64,000 nt of DNA, from NCBI GenBank assembly GCA_047601745.1, contig JASGIS010000001.1:4836001-4900000 (forward strand), in the 5' to 3' direction. Made by a program: the position numbers and the translations under genes. This document shows, in pieces, positions 26,366 through 34,830 of this stretch. The notes beneath the pieces were generated by a model that was given only the letters and a program-made list of their open reading frames with translations, was not told the DNA's origin and made no database searches. The DNA is from JAKPAM01 sp047601745. GTDB lineage: Bacteria; Pseudomonadota; Gammaproteobacteria; Burkholderiales; Burkholderiaceae_E. Numbering within the stretch: the first letter of the stretch is position 1; every line of letters starts with the position of its first letter.

Positions 26366-27259
26366 TCAACTGATGCGCCGCGACCCCGGCGCGACGCCGG
26401 TCAGCGCGACCCGCAGGTCGGACCAGGCGCCGCGCAGTGTCTCGCGCAGCGCCGAACCGTGACGAGCGGCGACACGAACGGCGATGCCCAGGTCGTGCGC
26501 GAGCACCGACGCGCCCGCGTAGACGCCGACGCCGCGGCCATCGGCCGCCGAGCGCGCCATCCAGCGTTCGTTCCAGCTTTCGACGATCGCGTCCAGCGCC
26601 GCCCGTGCCGGCGGCAGCATCGCCAGCAGCACGCCGTGCGCGGCGAACCCGCCGATCAACGTCCCGTCGAGGTCGACGCCTTCGATCGTCAGCCGGTCGG
26701 CGGTCAGCAGCCGTTGCTGCGGGTCGCGCACCGTGATGTCGCTCGCATAGCGATCGAAGCGCCGGCCGCCGCCGTCGGGATCGACGGCCGCGAACCCGTC
26801 GGCCAGCATCAGCACCCCGCCGTCGCCCAGTTCGACATCGATCGATTGCCGCAGCCGGGCGCCCGGAAACAGCAGCCGCGGCGACGGCAGCCACTCGGCC
26901 CACCCTCCACTGCCGACGCGCAGCGTCACCGATTCGCTGGCCTCGGCATCGCCTTTCATCCGATGCACGGGCAGCGCCGCCTGCGACGTCACGTGCGCGG
27001 CGGCCCCGCCGCCGACGTCGATCGCCTGGCGCAGATGGTCGCCGCCCAGCAGCGCGCCGCCGGCGGACTGCACGATGACCGACAGCAGGTCGGCCGGAGC
27101 GCGATCGAGCCTGAACGCGCGCGTCACCAGGTACGGATACTCGCAGCGCTTGCCGGCCAGATAGGTGCCGCTGCGCGGATGTCGCGCGAACGACAGCCGA
27201 AGCTGCTCGGCCGGCCGCTCCGGCGTCACTGCAACCGATACCGGCCGCTCCGACCTCAC
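26366..27259 (-). CDS. ureD: urease accessory protein UreD
   Basis: A 297-residue UreD/UreH scaffold protein, which binds apo-urease and with UreF and UreG delivers nickel. Typical segments are LLSVIVQSAGGALLGGD, HVTSQAALPVHRM and EWLPSPRLLFPGARLRQ. The start is a GTG that overlaps the ureC stop (GTGA), which sets translational coupling. A second in-frame GTG lies 14 codons later. UreD usually precedes ureA; here it is last, after ureC. No ureG follows before the converging acyl-CoA synthetase gene. Confidence 0.9.
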   Translation of the reverse strand: MRSERPVSVAVTPERPAEQLRLSFARHPRSGTYLAGKRCEYPYLVTRAFRLDRAPADLLSVIVQSAGGALLGGDHLRQAIDVGGGAAAHVTSQAALPVHRMKGDAEASESVTLRVGSGGWAEWLPSPRLLFPGARLRQSIDVELGDGGVLMLADGFAAVDPDGGGRRFDRYASDITVRDPQQRLLTADRLTIEGVDLDGTLIGGFAAHGVLLAMLPPARAALDAIVESWNERWMARSAADGRGVGVYAGASVLAHDLGIAVRVAARHGSALRETLRGAWSDLRVALTGVAPGSRRIS

Positions 27260-28962
27260 CGCAACAGATACCGGCGGTTCAACGGCACGCGCGCGGCCGG
27301 TTCGCAGGCCAGCAGGCGTCCGTCGGCGCGGACCTCGAAGGTCTGCGGATCGACTTCGATGTCGGGCGTCGCGTCGTTGCGGACCATGTCGCGCTTGCCC
27401 AGTCCGCGCACGCTGCGGATCGGCACGAAGCGCTTGCGCACGCCGAGCCTGCGCTCGGTATCGGCCTCGATCGCCAGCGCGGACACGAAGGTCACGCCCA
27501 GGTGGTGGCGGGCGGAGCCGATCGCGCCCCACATCGGCCGCTGGATGATCGGCTCGACGCCGATGTGGCTGCCGTTGCCGTCGCCCATCGCGCTCCACGC
27601 GACGAAGCCGCTCTTGATGACCAGCCAGGGCTTGGCGCCGAACGACGCGCGCGGCCAGATCACCAGATCGGCCATCGCGCCGGGCGCGATCGAACCGACG
27701 TGCTGATCGATGCCGACGGCGATCGCCGGGTTCAGCGTGTACTTGGCCACATAGCGCTTGATGCGCTCGTTGTCGGCATCGGCCGTCGTCTCCTCGGGCA
27801 GGCGGCCGGTGCGGACCTTCATCACGCTGGCGAGCTGCCAGCACTTGGCCACGTTCTCGGCCAGCCGGCCCATGCCCTGCGTGTCGGTCGCGAAGCACGA
27901 GATCGCGCCCATGTCGTGCAGGAAGTCCTCGGCCGCCATCGTCTGCGCGCGGATCCGCGCCTCGGCGAACGCCACGTCCTCGGGCAACCGGTAGCTCATC
28001 ATGTGGCCGAGCATCGTCATCGGCACGCCCTCGTCGAGCGCGTAGCGCGTGAACGGATTGGTCGGGTTCGTCGACGAGGGGATCACGTTGGCCCAGGCGT
28101 TGACGCGCAGCAGGTCCGGCGCATGGCCGCCGCCGGCCCCCTCGACGTGGTACATGTGGATCGTGCGGCCCCGCACGGCCGCCATCGTGTCCTCGCAGAA
28201 GCCGAACTCGTTGATCGTATCGGTGTGCAGGTGCACGGCGAAGTCGTTGCGGTCGGCGGCGATCAGCGAGCCGTCGATGACCGCCGGCGCGGCGCCCAGG
28301 TCTTCGTGGATCTTCACGCCCAATGCGCCGCCGCTGACCGATTCCTCGACGGCGCCGGGGTCGGACGCGCCGCGGCCGAGGAAGCCGAAGTTCAGACAAT
28401 AGTGGTCGGCGCCGCGGATCAGCGCGCCGACGACGTTCGGCCCCGAGCAACTGGTATCGAAGTGCGGACCGGGCGTCATGCCGATCATCGTCGTCGTGCC
28501 GCCGGCCAGCGCGTGCTCGGCCTGCTGCGGCGACAGGAAGTGCGCGTGTCCCTCGACCGCGCCGGCCGTCACGATGAAGCCGTCGCCGTGCACGCAGGTC
28601 GTGTTCGGGCCGGTGCGCAGCGCCGGATCGACGCCGTCCATGATGTCGGGATTGCCGGCCTTGCCGACGCCGACGATGCGGCCGTCGCGGATGCCGATGT
28701 CGCCCTTCACGATGCCGAGCCGCGCGTCGATGATCATCGCGTTGTGCACGACCATGTCCAGCGCGCCGCTCGCGTACGTGCCGCGGGTCTGGAAGCCTTC
28801 GCCGTCGCGCATCGCCTTGCCGGCACCGGTGGTCAGCTCGTCGCCGTAGCGCGTGTAGTCGTGCTCGATCCGCGCGATCAGGCTGGTGTCGCCGAGGCGG
28901 ACGCGGTCGCCGGTCGTCGGGCCGTAGCGCTCGGCATAAGCACGCCTGCTGATCATCACCAT
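27256..28962 (-). CDS. ureC: urease subunit alpha
   Basis: A 568-residue catalytic subunit that hydrolyses urea to ammonia and carbamate at a dinickel site. Metal ligands are present: HAH (139, 141), the carbamylated Lys217 and His219 in VKIHED, His246 in HLHTD, His272 in YHVEGAGGGH and Asp360 in FATDTQ. The mobile flap reads MLGHMMSYRLPED instead of the usual MVCHHLDPSIPED: the catalytic His320 is kept but the flap Cys319 is Gly and the next His is Met. In well-studied ureases, replacing Cys319 does not abolish activity. The ATG at 28962 has a GGGGAG ribosome site and lies 5 bp after the ureAB stop. The sequence is clearly divergent from enterobacterial UreC. Confidence 0.94.
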   Translation of the reverse strand: MVMISRRAYAERYGPTTGDRVRLGDTSLIARIEHDYTRYGDELTTGAGKAMRDGEGFQTRGTYASGALDMVVHNAMIIDARLGIVKGDIGIRDGRIVGVGKAGNPDIMDGVDPALRTGPNTTCVHGDGFIVTAGAVEGHAHFLSPQQAEHALAGGTTTMIGMTPGPHFDTSCSGPNVVGALIRGADHYCLNFGFLGRGASDPGAVEESVSGGALGVKIHEDLGAAPAVIDGSLIAADRNDFAVHLHTDTINEFGFCEDTMAAVRGRTIHMYHVEGAGGGHAPDLLRVNAWANVIPSSTNPTNPFTRYALDEGVPMTMLGHMMSYRLPEDVAFAEARIRAQTMAAEDFLHDMGAISCFATDTQGMGRLAENVAKCWQLASVMKVRTGRLPEETTADADNERIKRYVAKYTLNPAIAVGIDQHVGSIAPGAMADLVIWPRASFGAKPWLVIKSGFVAWSAMGDGNGSHIGVEPIIQRPMWGAIGSARHHLGVTFVSALAIEADTERRLGVRKRFVPIRSVRGLGKRDMVRNDATPDIEVDPQTFEVRADGRLLACEPAARVPLNRRYLLR

Positions 28963-28966
28963 CGTC

Positions 28967-29662
28967 TCACTCCCCGAGATAAGCGCGGGCCCGCGCGGCG
29001 TCGAGCGCGCGGTCCCTGGCGCCGTCGGCGTCGAGCGGCCCGTCGACGAGGCCGGCCTGGCCGCGCACGATCCGCGCGCCGGCCAGCGCCACCAGCGTGA
29101 CGGTCTGCGGCATGCCGGGCTCGAAGCGCACGCCGCCGCCCGACGGGTGATCGAGCCGCATGCCGTAGGCCTTCGCGCGATCGAAGGCCAGCGCGCGGTT
29201 GACTTCGAAGAAATGCGCGTGGCTGCGCACCTGGATGTCGCGATCACCGGTGTTGACGACGTCGATCGTCACGCGCCGGCGATCCGCGTTCAGTTCGATG
29301 TCGCCGTCCGCCGGCAGGATCTCGCCGGGGATGAAGCGATCGGCACCGTCGTTCGGCCCGGGCCCGATCGGATCAAATACCACCAGCAGCTTGGTGCCCT
29401 GCTCGAAGTTGCCCTCGACCGAGATCATCGGGATCATCGCCGCGACGCCGGGCTCGACGTCGTCGGTCGTCAACAGGCGCCCGGCCATCTCGACGATGTC
29501 GGCATACGCGAGGCCGCGACGAGCGGCCAGCAGCATCTCGTCGCTGATCAGCGCGACCGCTTCCGGATGGCTGAGCCGGATGCCCAGCCGCCGATGGCGG
29601 CGGGCGAACTCGGCGGCGTTGAACAGCGTCAGGCGTTCGATCTCTGTCGGCGTCAGGTTCAT
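28967..29662 (-). CDS. ureAB: urease gamma-beta fusion subunit
   Basis: A 231-residue protein joining the gamma and beta urease subunits. Residues 1-100 are UreA-like (MNLTPTEIERLTLFNAAEFA, ALISDEMLLAARRG, then PMISVEGNFEQGTKLLVV). Residues about 110-215 are UreB-like (PGEILPADGDIELNADR, VNTGDRDIQVRSHAHFFEVN, ARIVRGQAG). The same fusion order is known in Helicobacter UreA and some other bacteria. It is encoded just before ureC, giving a two-chain urease. The C-terminal 20 residues after ARIVRG are extra relative to short UreB proteins. Confidence 0.93.
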   Translation of the reverse strand: MNLTPTEIERLTLFNAAEFARRHRRLGIRLSHPEAVALISDEMLLAARRGLAYADIVEMAGRLLTTDDVEPGVAAMIPMISVEGNFEQGTKLLVVFDPIGPGPNDGADRFIPGEILPADGDIELNADRRRVTIDVVNTGDRDIQVRSHAHFFEVNRALAFDRAKAYGMRLDHPSGGGVRFEPGMPQTVTLVALAGARIVRGQAGLVDGPLDADGARDRALDAARARAYLGE

Positions 29663-29702
29663 CGGTGTGTCCGGTCGGAGCTCATCGGTGCGCGCGCGTT
29701 CG

Positions 29703-30386
29703 TCATGTCATGAACAGACGGTGCTCGCGCTGCGCGTGGCGCATCATCGCGATCTCGATCAACGGTGCGAAGCCGCGCAGCGGCGTATCGGCGGCGACCG
29801 GCCGCGCCAGCAGCTCGGCGATCGTCGCGCGCGCCTCGCACAAGGCCTGCTGCGCGCCGACGTGGCCGACCAGATTCAGCCGGATGGCCGCCGAGCACGA
29901 CGCGTTCGCGCACGACCACGCGCTGATCGCCTCGAGCGCGGCCGGCGCCAGGCCGAGCTCGCGCCAGACGATCGCCTGCACGACGCTCTGATGGCCGCGA
30001 TCCGCGTCGCCGGCCAGATCCTGCAGGTAAGCGGCGGCGCCGGCATGGCCGAGCCTGCGATGGACGCCGAGCAGCGCGCGCCCGGCTCGCCGCGAGCCGG
30101 CCCGGGCGGCCGCCGGCCAGGTCAGGCGATCGACCTCGTCATCGATCGCGCGCAGCGCCGGCAGGCAGCCGTCGGCGGCCAGCACGCGGGCGAGCACGAC
30201 GCGGTCGAACCGGTGCCAACGGTGCCGCAGCGCATCGTCCAGCGCGGCCCGCAGCGTCGACGCATCGTCGACATGCCGGTCGATGACGAGCCCCTCGAGT
30301 CCCCACGAGAACGCGAACGCGCCCGAAGGAAACGCGCTGTCGGCGAACTGCAGCGCGATCAGCAAGGACGCGGCATCGGCTGTCAT
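29703..30386 (-). CDS. ureF: urease accessory protein UreF
   Basis: A 227-residue helical accessory protein which, with UreD and UreG, gates nickel delivery to apo-urease. The family start LQFADSAFPSGAFAFSWGLEG is visible as DSAFPSGAFAFSWGLEG, and the C-terminal region keeps AIRLNLVGHVGAQ and PLIEIAMMRHAQREHRLF, which ends very near the UreF consensus. It is the first gene of the minus-strand ureF-ureAB-ureC-ureD unit, 40 bp before ureAB. The GTPase gene ureG and the nickel chaperone gene ureE are not in this window. Confidence 0.9.
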   Translation of the reverse strand: MTADAASLLIALQFADSAFPSGAFAFSWGLEGLVIDRHVDDASTLRAALDDALRHRWHRFDRVVLARVLAADGCLPALRAIDDEVDRLTWPAAARAGSRRAGRALLGVHRRLGHAGAAAYLQDLAGDADRGHQSVVQAIVWRELGLAPAALEAISAWSCANASCSAAIRLNLVGHVGAQQALCEARATIAELLARPVAADTPLRGFAPLIEIAMMRHAQREHRLFMT

Positions 30387-30495
30387 CGCAGGCCGGAGGG
30401 GATCCCGTCATTAGTTGAACAGGAAACATTCTAGCGGCGGCGATGCACGTTGCCAATCATCATGGGCGGCGGCGCGAGGCGCGGTCGCCGTCGCG

Positions 30496-31098
30496 TCACT
30501 TTCGCCGGGGGCGCTTCTTCAGCCCGACCATGTTCAGCGCGAACTCCGAGATCGTCGACGCGATCTCGGCCGGCGGCAGCCGGCCGTCCGGGTCGTACCA
30601 GCGATGCACCCAGCGGACCATGCCGCTGATGCACAGCGACGCCATCTTCGCGTCCTGGATCGAGTAGATTCCGGCGTCTATCCCCTCCTGTATCATGTCC
30701 GCCAGGATCTTGTTGAACTTGCGCTCGATCGTTCGGACCGTCTCCGCGATCTCCGGCGACAGGTTCTTCTCCTCCTGCAGATAGATGGCGCTGGCGATCT
30801 GGTGCTTGATGTTCTCGTCGACGTACAGCTCGATGAAGCGCCGCAGCCTGGCGTCCGGCGCCCCCGGCGCCTGCGCGGCCTGCTCGATGTGGCCGAGCAC
30901 CCGATGCGCGGCCTCCTCGTGCACCGCCTCCAGGATCGCTCGCTTGTTGTCGAAGTAGCTGTAGATGAAGGGCTTGGTTACCCCCAATTCCCCCGCCAGC
31001 ATGTCGACGCTCGTCGCGTCGTATCCGCGTTCGTAGAAAAGCTTGGACGCCTCTTCGACGATGCGCGTTCGCTTGTAGAGCTTGACTTCATCTCGCAT
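30496..31098 (-). CDS. TetR/AcrR family regulator
   Basis: A 200-residue repressor. The N-terminal helix-turn-helix reads IVEEASKLFYERGYDATSVD and LGVTKPFIYSYFDNKRAILEAV. The C-terminal domain (about 60-200) resembles regulators of acyl-CoA/fatty-acid catabolism (TetR_C with YVDENIKHQIASAIYLQEE). Its own upstream region carries a perfect 11-bp inverted repeat (31196-31222) lying over a minus-strand promoter. Related half-sites occur in both promoters at 23167-23315, so it may control the monooxygenase/synthetase cluster rather than urease. The ligand is unknown, possibly an acyl-CoA. Confidence 0.9.
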   Translation of the reverse strand: MRDEVKLYKRTRIVEEASKLFYERGYDATSVDMLAGELGVTKPFIYSYFDNKRAILEAVHEEAAHRVLGHIEQAAQAPGAPDARLRRFIELYVDENIKHQIASAIYLQEEKNLSPEIAETVRTIERKFNKILADMIQEGIDAGIYSIQDAKMASLCISGMVRWVHRWYDPDGRLPPAEIASTISEFALNMVGLKKRPRRK

Positions 31099-31195
31099 GA
31101 TCCGACATTCCGTTCGTTTCGCCTCGGGGCCGCGCGGGACCGCCTCGCCCGCCGACCGAACGCGTCGACGCCGGCGACCGGCTCGCCCCCCGTCT

Positions 31196-31227
31196 TTTTA
31201 TCTACCCGAACGGTAGATAAAATGCAA
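31196..31227 (-). promoter_or_regulatory. TetR operator and promoter
   Basis: TTTTATCTACC-CGAAC-GGTAGATAAAA is a perfect 11-bp inverted repeat (31196-31222). It covers a minus-strand promoter: TTGCAT (31222-31227), 17-bp spacer, TAGATA (31199-31204). Repressor binding would shut off the TetR gene, the usual autoregulation. Confidence 0.72.
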
Positions 31228-31324
31228 TCTCGGTATCCCAAGACAACGTGGAGACAATGACCCTCGTCCGATCGCCGGCCCGGCCGTGGCCGACGGCCAC
31301 GCCTGCCGTGGATCGCGCCGCCGC

Positions 31325-31948
31325 ATGACGATGACCCCCGTCCTGCTGACGATCCTCGATCTGCTCGGTACCTTCGCGTTCGCGATCAGCGGCGCGATGC
31401 TGGGCGTGCGCAAGCGCCTGGACCTGTTCGGCGTGTTGACGCTGTCGTTCGCGGCCGCCACCGCCGGCGGGATCGCGCGCGACGTGATGATCGGCGCGAC
31501 ACCGCCCGCGGCGATCGCCGGCTGGTCCTATCTGGCGACCGCGATCGGCGCCGGCCTGCTGACCTTCGTCGGCCACGAAACCGTCGTCAAGCTGCGCAAT
31601 CCCGTCCAGTTGTTCGATGCGATCGGACTCGCGCTGTTCGCGGTGGCCGGAACCAACAAGGCGCTGAGCTTCGGCGTCGGGCCGGCCGGCGCCTGCCTGC
31701 TCGGCGTGTTGTCGGCCATCGGCGGCGGCATCGCGCGCGACCTGCTGGTCGCCGAGGTCCCGTCGGTGTTGCGTCGGGAGCTGTATGCGGTCGCCGCGCT
31801 GGCCGGCGCCGTCATCGTGGCCGTCGGCCATGCGCTGGACCTGCCGCTGGGCCCCACGACGCTCGTCGGCGCCGCCTGCTGCTTCGTGCTGCGGTTCCTG
31901 GCGATCCGCTACGGCCTCAATCTTCCGACCGCCCACATCCGGGGTTAG
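31325..31948 (+). CDS. TRIC-type cation channel family protein (YadS/UPF0126)
   Basis: A 207-residue inner-membrane protein with two copies of the UPF0126/TRIC domain, seen as the repeated pattern FAFAISGAMLGVRKR...GGIARDVMIG and ALFAVAGTNKAL...GGGIARDLLVAE. About seven transmembrane helices are expected. Structural relatives are trimeric potassium-permeable channels; some homologues are linked to glycine or other solute use. The ATG of MTMTPVLLTILD was chosen because it puts the first helix at the N-terminus. It is divergent from the TetR gene and precedes a LysR gene by 27 bp. Confidence 0.85.
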   Translation: MTMTPVLLTILDLLGTFAFAISGAMLGVRKRLDLFGVLTLSFAAATAGGIARDVMIGATPPAAIAGWSYLATAIGAGLLTFVGHETVVKLRNPVQLFDAIGLALFAVAGTNKALSFGVGPAGACLLGVLSAIGGGIARDLLVAEVPSVLRRELYAVAALAGAVIVAVGHALDLPLGPTTLVGAACCFVLRFLAIRYGLNLPTAHIRG

Positions 31949-31975
31949 CGTCGACGACCGGACACCTCCATCGAA

Positions 31976-32845
31976 ATGAGAAACTTCGATCTCGACGACC
32001 TCGCCGTCGTCCAGGCCGTCATGACGCACGGCGGCGTGACGCGCGCCGCGCAGGCGCTGCATCGCGTGCCGTCCAACGTCACGACGCGGATCAAGCAGCT
32101 CGAAGCGCGTTTGGGCGTGCCGCTGTTCGCCCGACACGGGCGCGGCCTGACGCCGACCGAACCGGGCCGCGTGCTGGCCGGCTATGCCGACCGCCTGCTG
32201 CGGCTGGCCGGCGAAGCCGAGTCCGCGCTGCGCGCCGGCCAGCCTTCGGGCGCGCTTCGCCTGGGCGCGCTCGAAAGCACGGCGGGCAGCCGGCTGCCGC
32301 CGCTGCTCGCGCGCTACAACCGCAGGCATCCGTCGGTGCGCATCGAGCTGGTGACCGGCACCACGGCGGCCCTGATCGGCCGGCTCGAACGCCACGACAT
32401 CGAAGCCGCGTTCGTATCCGAGCCCTTCCACGCGCCGGGGCTGGCCGCCGAGCCGATTTTCCAGGAAGAACTGGTCCTGATCACCGCCGCGCACGCGCGT
32501 ACGCCGCAAGAGGCCGTCGGCGCCGCCGGCACGCCGCTGATCGCCTTCGCCAGCGGCTGCTCGTACCGTCAACGGCTCGAGCAATGGCAGCGCGAGATGG
32601 GGGTGAACGCCGCCGGCGTGCTCGAATTCGCGTCGTATCCGGCCATCGTGGCCTGCGTCGCCGCCGGCACCGGCGTGGCCGTCGTTCCGCGTTCGGTGCT
32701 GGCCGGCCTGCGCGCCGCCCGATCGGTCCGCGCCCATGCGCTGCCCGCCCACCTGGCGCGCAACCGCACGCACCTGCTGTGGCATCAGGACGAGCAGTCG
32801 TCGGCGCTGCGCGATCTGCGCGCGCTGCTGGCGAGCGCGAGCTGA
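31976..32845 (+). CDS. LysR family transcriptional regulator
   Basis: A 289-residue LysR-type regulator. The N-terminal winged helix shows LDDLAVVQAVMTHGGVTRAA and LHRVPSNVTTRIKQLEARLG, and the substrate-binding domain begins near residue 88 (GALRLGALESTAGSRLPPLL). The C-terminal SYPAIVACVAAGTGVAVVP is typical. It is co-directional with the TRIC gene 27 bp upstream, which may be its target or partner. No divergent gene is adjacent. The effector is unknown. Confidence 0.9.
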   Translation: MRNFDLDDLAVVQAVMTHGGVTRAAQALHRVPSNVTTRIKQLEARLGVPLFARHGRGLTPTEPGRVLAGYADRLLRLAGEAESALRAGQPSGALRLGALESTAGSRLPPLLARYNRRHPSVRIELVTGTTAALIGRLERHDIEAAFVSEPFHAPGLAAEPIFQEELVLITAAHARTPQEAVGAAGTPLIAFASGCSYRQRLEQWQREMGVNAAGVLEFASYPAIVACVAAGTGVAVVPRSVLAGLRAARSVRAHALPAHLARNRTHLLWHQDEQSSALRDLRALLASAS

Positions 32846-32858
32846 GCGACCGATCCGC

Positions 32859-32933
32859 GCCAGGCATTCACGCCAGGCATTCACGCCAGGCATTCACGCC
32901 AGCATTCACGCCAGCATTCACGCCGGCATTCGC
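32859..32933. repeat. tandem 13/12-bp repeats upstream of the SGNH hydrolase gene
   Basis: GCCAGGCATTCAC occurs three times (32859-32897), followed by two copies of the 12-bp form GCCAGCATTCAC and a variant GCCGGCATTCGC. The block starts 13 bp after the LysR stop and ends 73 bp before the next start codon, so it lies in the leader/promoter zone. Confidence 0.85.
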
Positions 32934-33006
32934 ACCAGCAATCGGGCTTGCAATCGCCGGACGGCCGCCCTACGCTGGCGGCCCTAAGAAAACGGAGACA
33001 ATCACC

Positions 33007-34098
33007 ATGAAGCCCCCAGTCATCGGCCGCATCGCTGCGGCCATCGCATCGGCATCGGTGCTCGTGCTGGCCGCGTGCGGCGGCGGCAGCCACGACGACC
33101 GGATGCAGGTCCGATCGATGGTCGTGTTCGGCGACAGCCTGAGCGACGTCGGAACCTACGCCGCGGCGACCGGCGATCCGCGCAATCCGGGCAAGTTCAC
33201 GGTCAATCCGGGCAGCGTCTGGGTCGAGAACATCGCCGCGGCCTACGGCCTGAAGCTGACGCCCAACCGCTCGCTGACGCTGGACAAGGACGCGAGCGGC
33301 GTCGCCACCGCATCGACGGGGACCGCCACCGTGCTGGGCGGCAAAGGCTATGCCGAAGGCGGTGCCCGGATCGTCGACTACCCGATGCAGAGCGGCATCG
33401 GCAACAACGAGATCGTCGCATCGGTCACCCGCCAGATCGACAACTACCTGGCGGCGAACGCCAGCGTTCCGCCGGGCGAACTGATCGTGCTGAACGGCGG
33501 CGGCAACGACACCTACGCGCAGTTCGCCGCGATCTGCTGGGGGCTCGACAACAACGGCGTCGGCGCAGGCAACACCACGCAGGCGATCGCCGACGAAGCG
33601 ATCGCCCGGGCCGCGCGCCAGCAACTGGCCAACGCCCGGCGCCTGAAGGCGGCCGGCGCGCAGGTCGTGCTGCTGAACCTCGCGTCCGACTGGAGCGCCA
33701 ACCCGTTCGCCGCCCATTACCTTCCGGCGGCGGCGCAGGCCAGCGGCTGCTACGCGCAGGTGCCGCCGACCCAGATCACGACCTGGACCGCGCAGTTCAA
33801 CAAGATCGTCCAGGACGGCCTGGCCGGCACCGAAGGCATCGTCGTGCTCGACGCCGACAAGGACTTCGCGGCGGTGCTCGCCAATCCGGGCGCCAGCGGA
33901 TTCACGAACGTGACCGATGCCGCATGCAACAACCGCACGCCCACCGACAGCGCGACGTTCTGCACGACGAGCACCCTGGTCGATCCGAACGGATCCGAGA
34001 CCTATCTGTGGTCGGACTCGTTCCACCCGACGCCGCACGGGCATCGGTTGATCTCGGATGCGGCGCTGAAGAAGCTGGACGACGCGGTCCGCAAGTAA
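33007..34098 (+). CDS. SGNH/GDSL hydrolase lipoprotein
   Basis: A 363-residue secreted esterase/lipase. Residues 1-22 form a lipoprotein signal with lipobox LVLAAC, so the mature protein is anchored to a membrane. GDSL blocks are seen in order: FGDSLSDVG with the nucleophile Ser44, NGGGNDTY (block III), and DSFHPTPHGH with the catalytic Asp/His pair near the C-terminus. The start ATG lies behind an ACGGAGACAATC ribosome region. A neighbouring repeat block separates it from the LysR gene. A true substrate (lipid, ester or polymer) cannot be named. Confidence 0.9.
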   Translation: MKPPVIGRIAAAIASASVLVLAACGGGSHDDRMQVRSMVVFGDSLSDVGTYAAATGDPRNPGKFTVNPGSVWVENIAAAYGLKLTPNRSLTLDKDASGVATASTGTATVLGGKGYAEGGARIVDYPMQSGIGNNEIVASVTRQIDNYLAANASVPPGELIVLNGGGNDTYAQFAAICWGLDNNGVGAGNTTQAIADEAIARAARQQLANARRLKAAGAQVVLLNLASDWSANPFAAHYLPAAAQASGCYAQVPPTQITTWTAQFNKIVQDGLAGTEGIVVLDADKDFAAVLANPGASGFTNVTDAACNNRTPTDSATFCTTSTLVDPNGSETYLWSDSFHPTPHGHRLISDAALKKLDDAVRK

Positions 34099-34144
34099 CG
34101 CGATCGCCGCGTGCGGCAACGATCGGCGTTGCCACTGCCGTTGC

Positions 34145-34184
34145 CGCGAGCGGGGCCGCGCGAACCCCGCCGGCCCCGCTCGCG
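34145..34184. terminator. strong hairpin between convergent genes
   Basis: CGCGAGCGGGGCC (34145-34157) and its exact complement (34172-34184) form a 13-bp stem with a 14-base loop. It sits between the SGNH hydrolase stop and the cupin stop. No U-tract follows on either strand, but the placement fits a bidirectional terminator. Confidence 0.5.
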
Positions 34185-34210
34185 CGTCCGGGCGGCCGCC
34201 TCGACGCGCG

Positions 34211-34621
34211 TCAGGCGGGCGGCGGGCCTGCCAGGTACTGCGCGTCCGTCACGTGCTCCATCCACTCGACGTACTTGCCGTCCAGCGCTTCCTGGACCGC
34301 GATGTGCGTCATCGCCGTGGTCGGCGTCGCGCCGTGCCAGTGCCGATGGCCGGGCGGGCACCAGATCACGTCGCCGGCGCGGATCTCGACGATCGGTTCG
34401 CCTTCGCACTGCGTCCAGCCGCAACCGGCGGTGACGATCAGGGTCTGGCCCAGCGGATGCGTATGCCAGGCCGTGCGCGCGCCCGGCTCGAAGGTGACGG
34501 CCGCGCACGATACGCGGGCGGGCGGCGGAGCGCTATGCAGCGGGTCGATCCGGACGGTGCCCGTGAACCAGTCGGCCGGACCTTTGGCCGAAGGCTGGGA
34601 GCCTGCGCGTTTGAGTTCCAT
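34211..34621 (-). CDS. cupin domain protein
   Basis: A 136-residue single-domain cupin similar to small manganese/iron cupins such as the hydroxynitrile-lyase-like group. Cupin motif 1 is visible as GARTAWHTHPLGQTLIVTAG (the HxH pair and a Gln at the usual fourth-ligand position), and motif 2 as RAGDVIWCPPGHRHWHGA. The start MELKRAGSQ was chosen because upstream in-frame residues are not conserved-looking. Cytoplasmic. It is convergent with the SGNH hydrolase gene and divergent from the YggS gene. Function unknown. Confidence 0.85.
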   Translation of the reverse strand: MELKRAGSQPSAKGPADWFTGTVRIDPLHSAPPPARVSCAAVTFEPGARTAWHTHPLGQTLIVTAGCGWTQCEGEPIVEIRAGDVIWCPPGHRHWHGATPTTAMTHIAVQEALDGKYVEWMEHVTDAQYLAGPPPA

Positions 34622-34830
34622 GGGCACCGAGGATAGCGCAACGGCCCCGCCGGCGTCGATGCGACCTGCACGCCGATCCCTGAGCGCGGCCGGCGCGCTG
34701 GCGGACGTGCGCACCGTTCGACTCGGCGCTGGCCTACCATATCGGGTTCCAACCCGAGCGCCCGTTCGCCCGGGCCGGCCGCCGTCCGGAACGCGCCGCT
34801 CCGGCGGGTGGCAGCCATGATCCCGATCCG

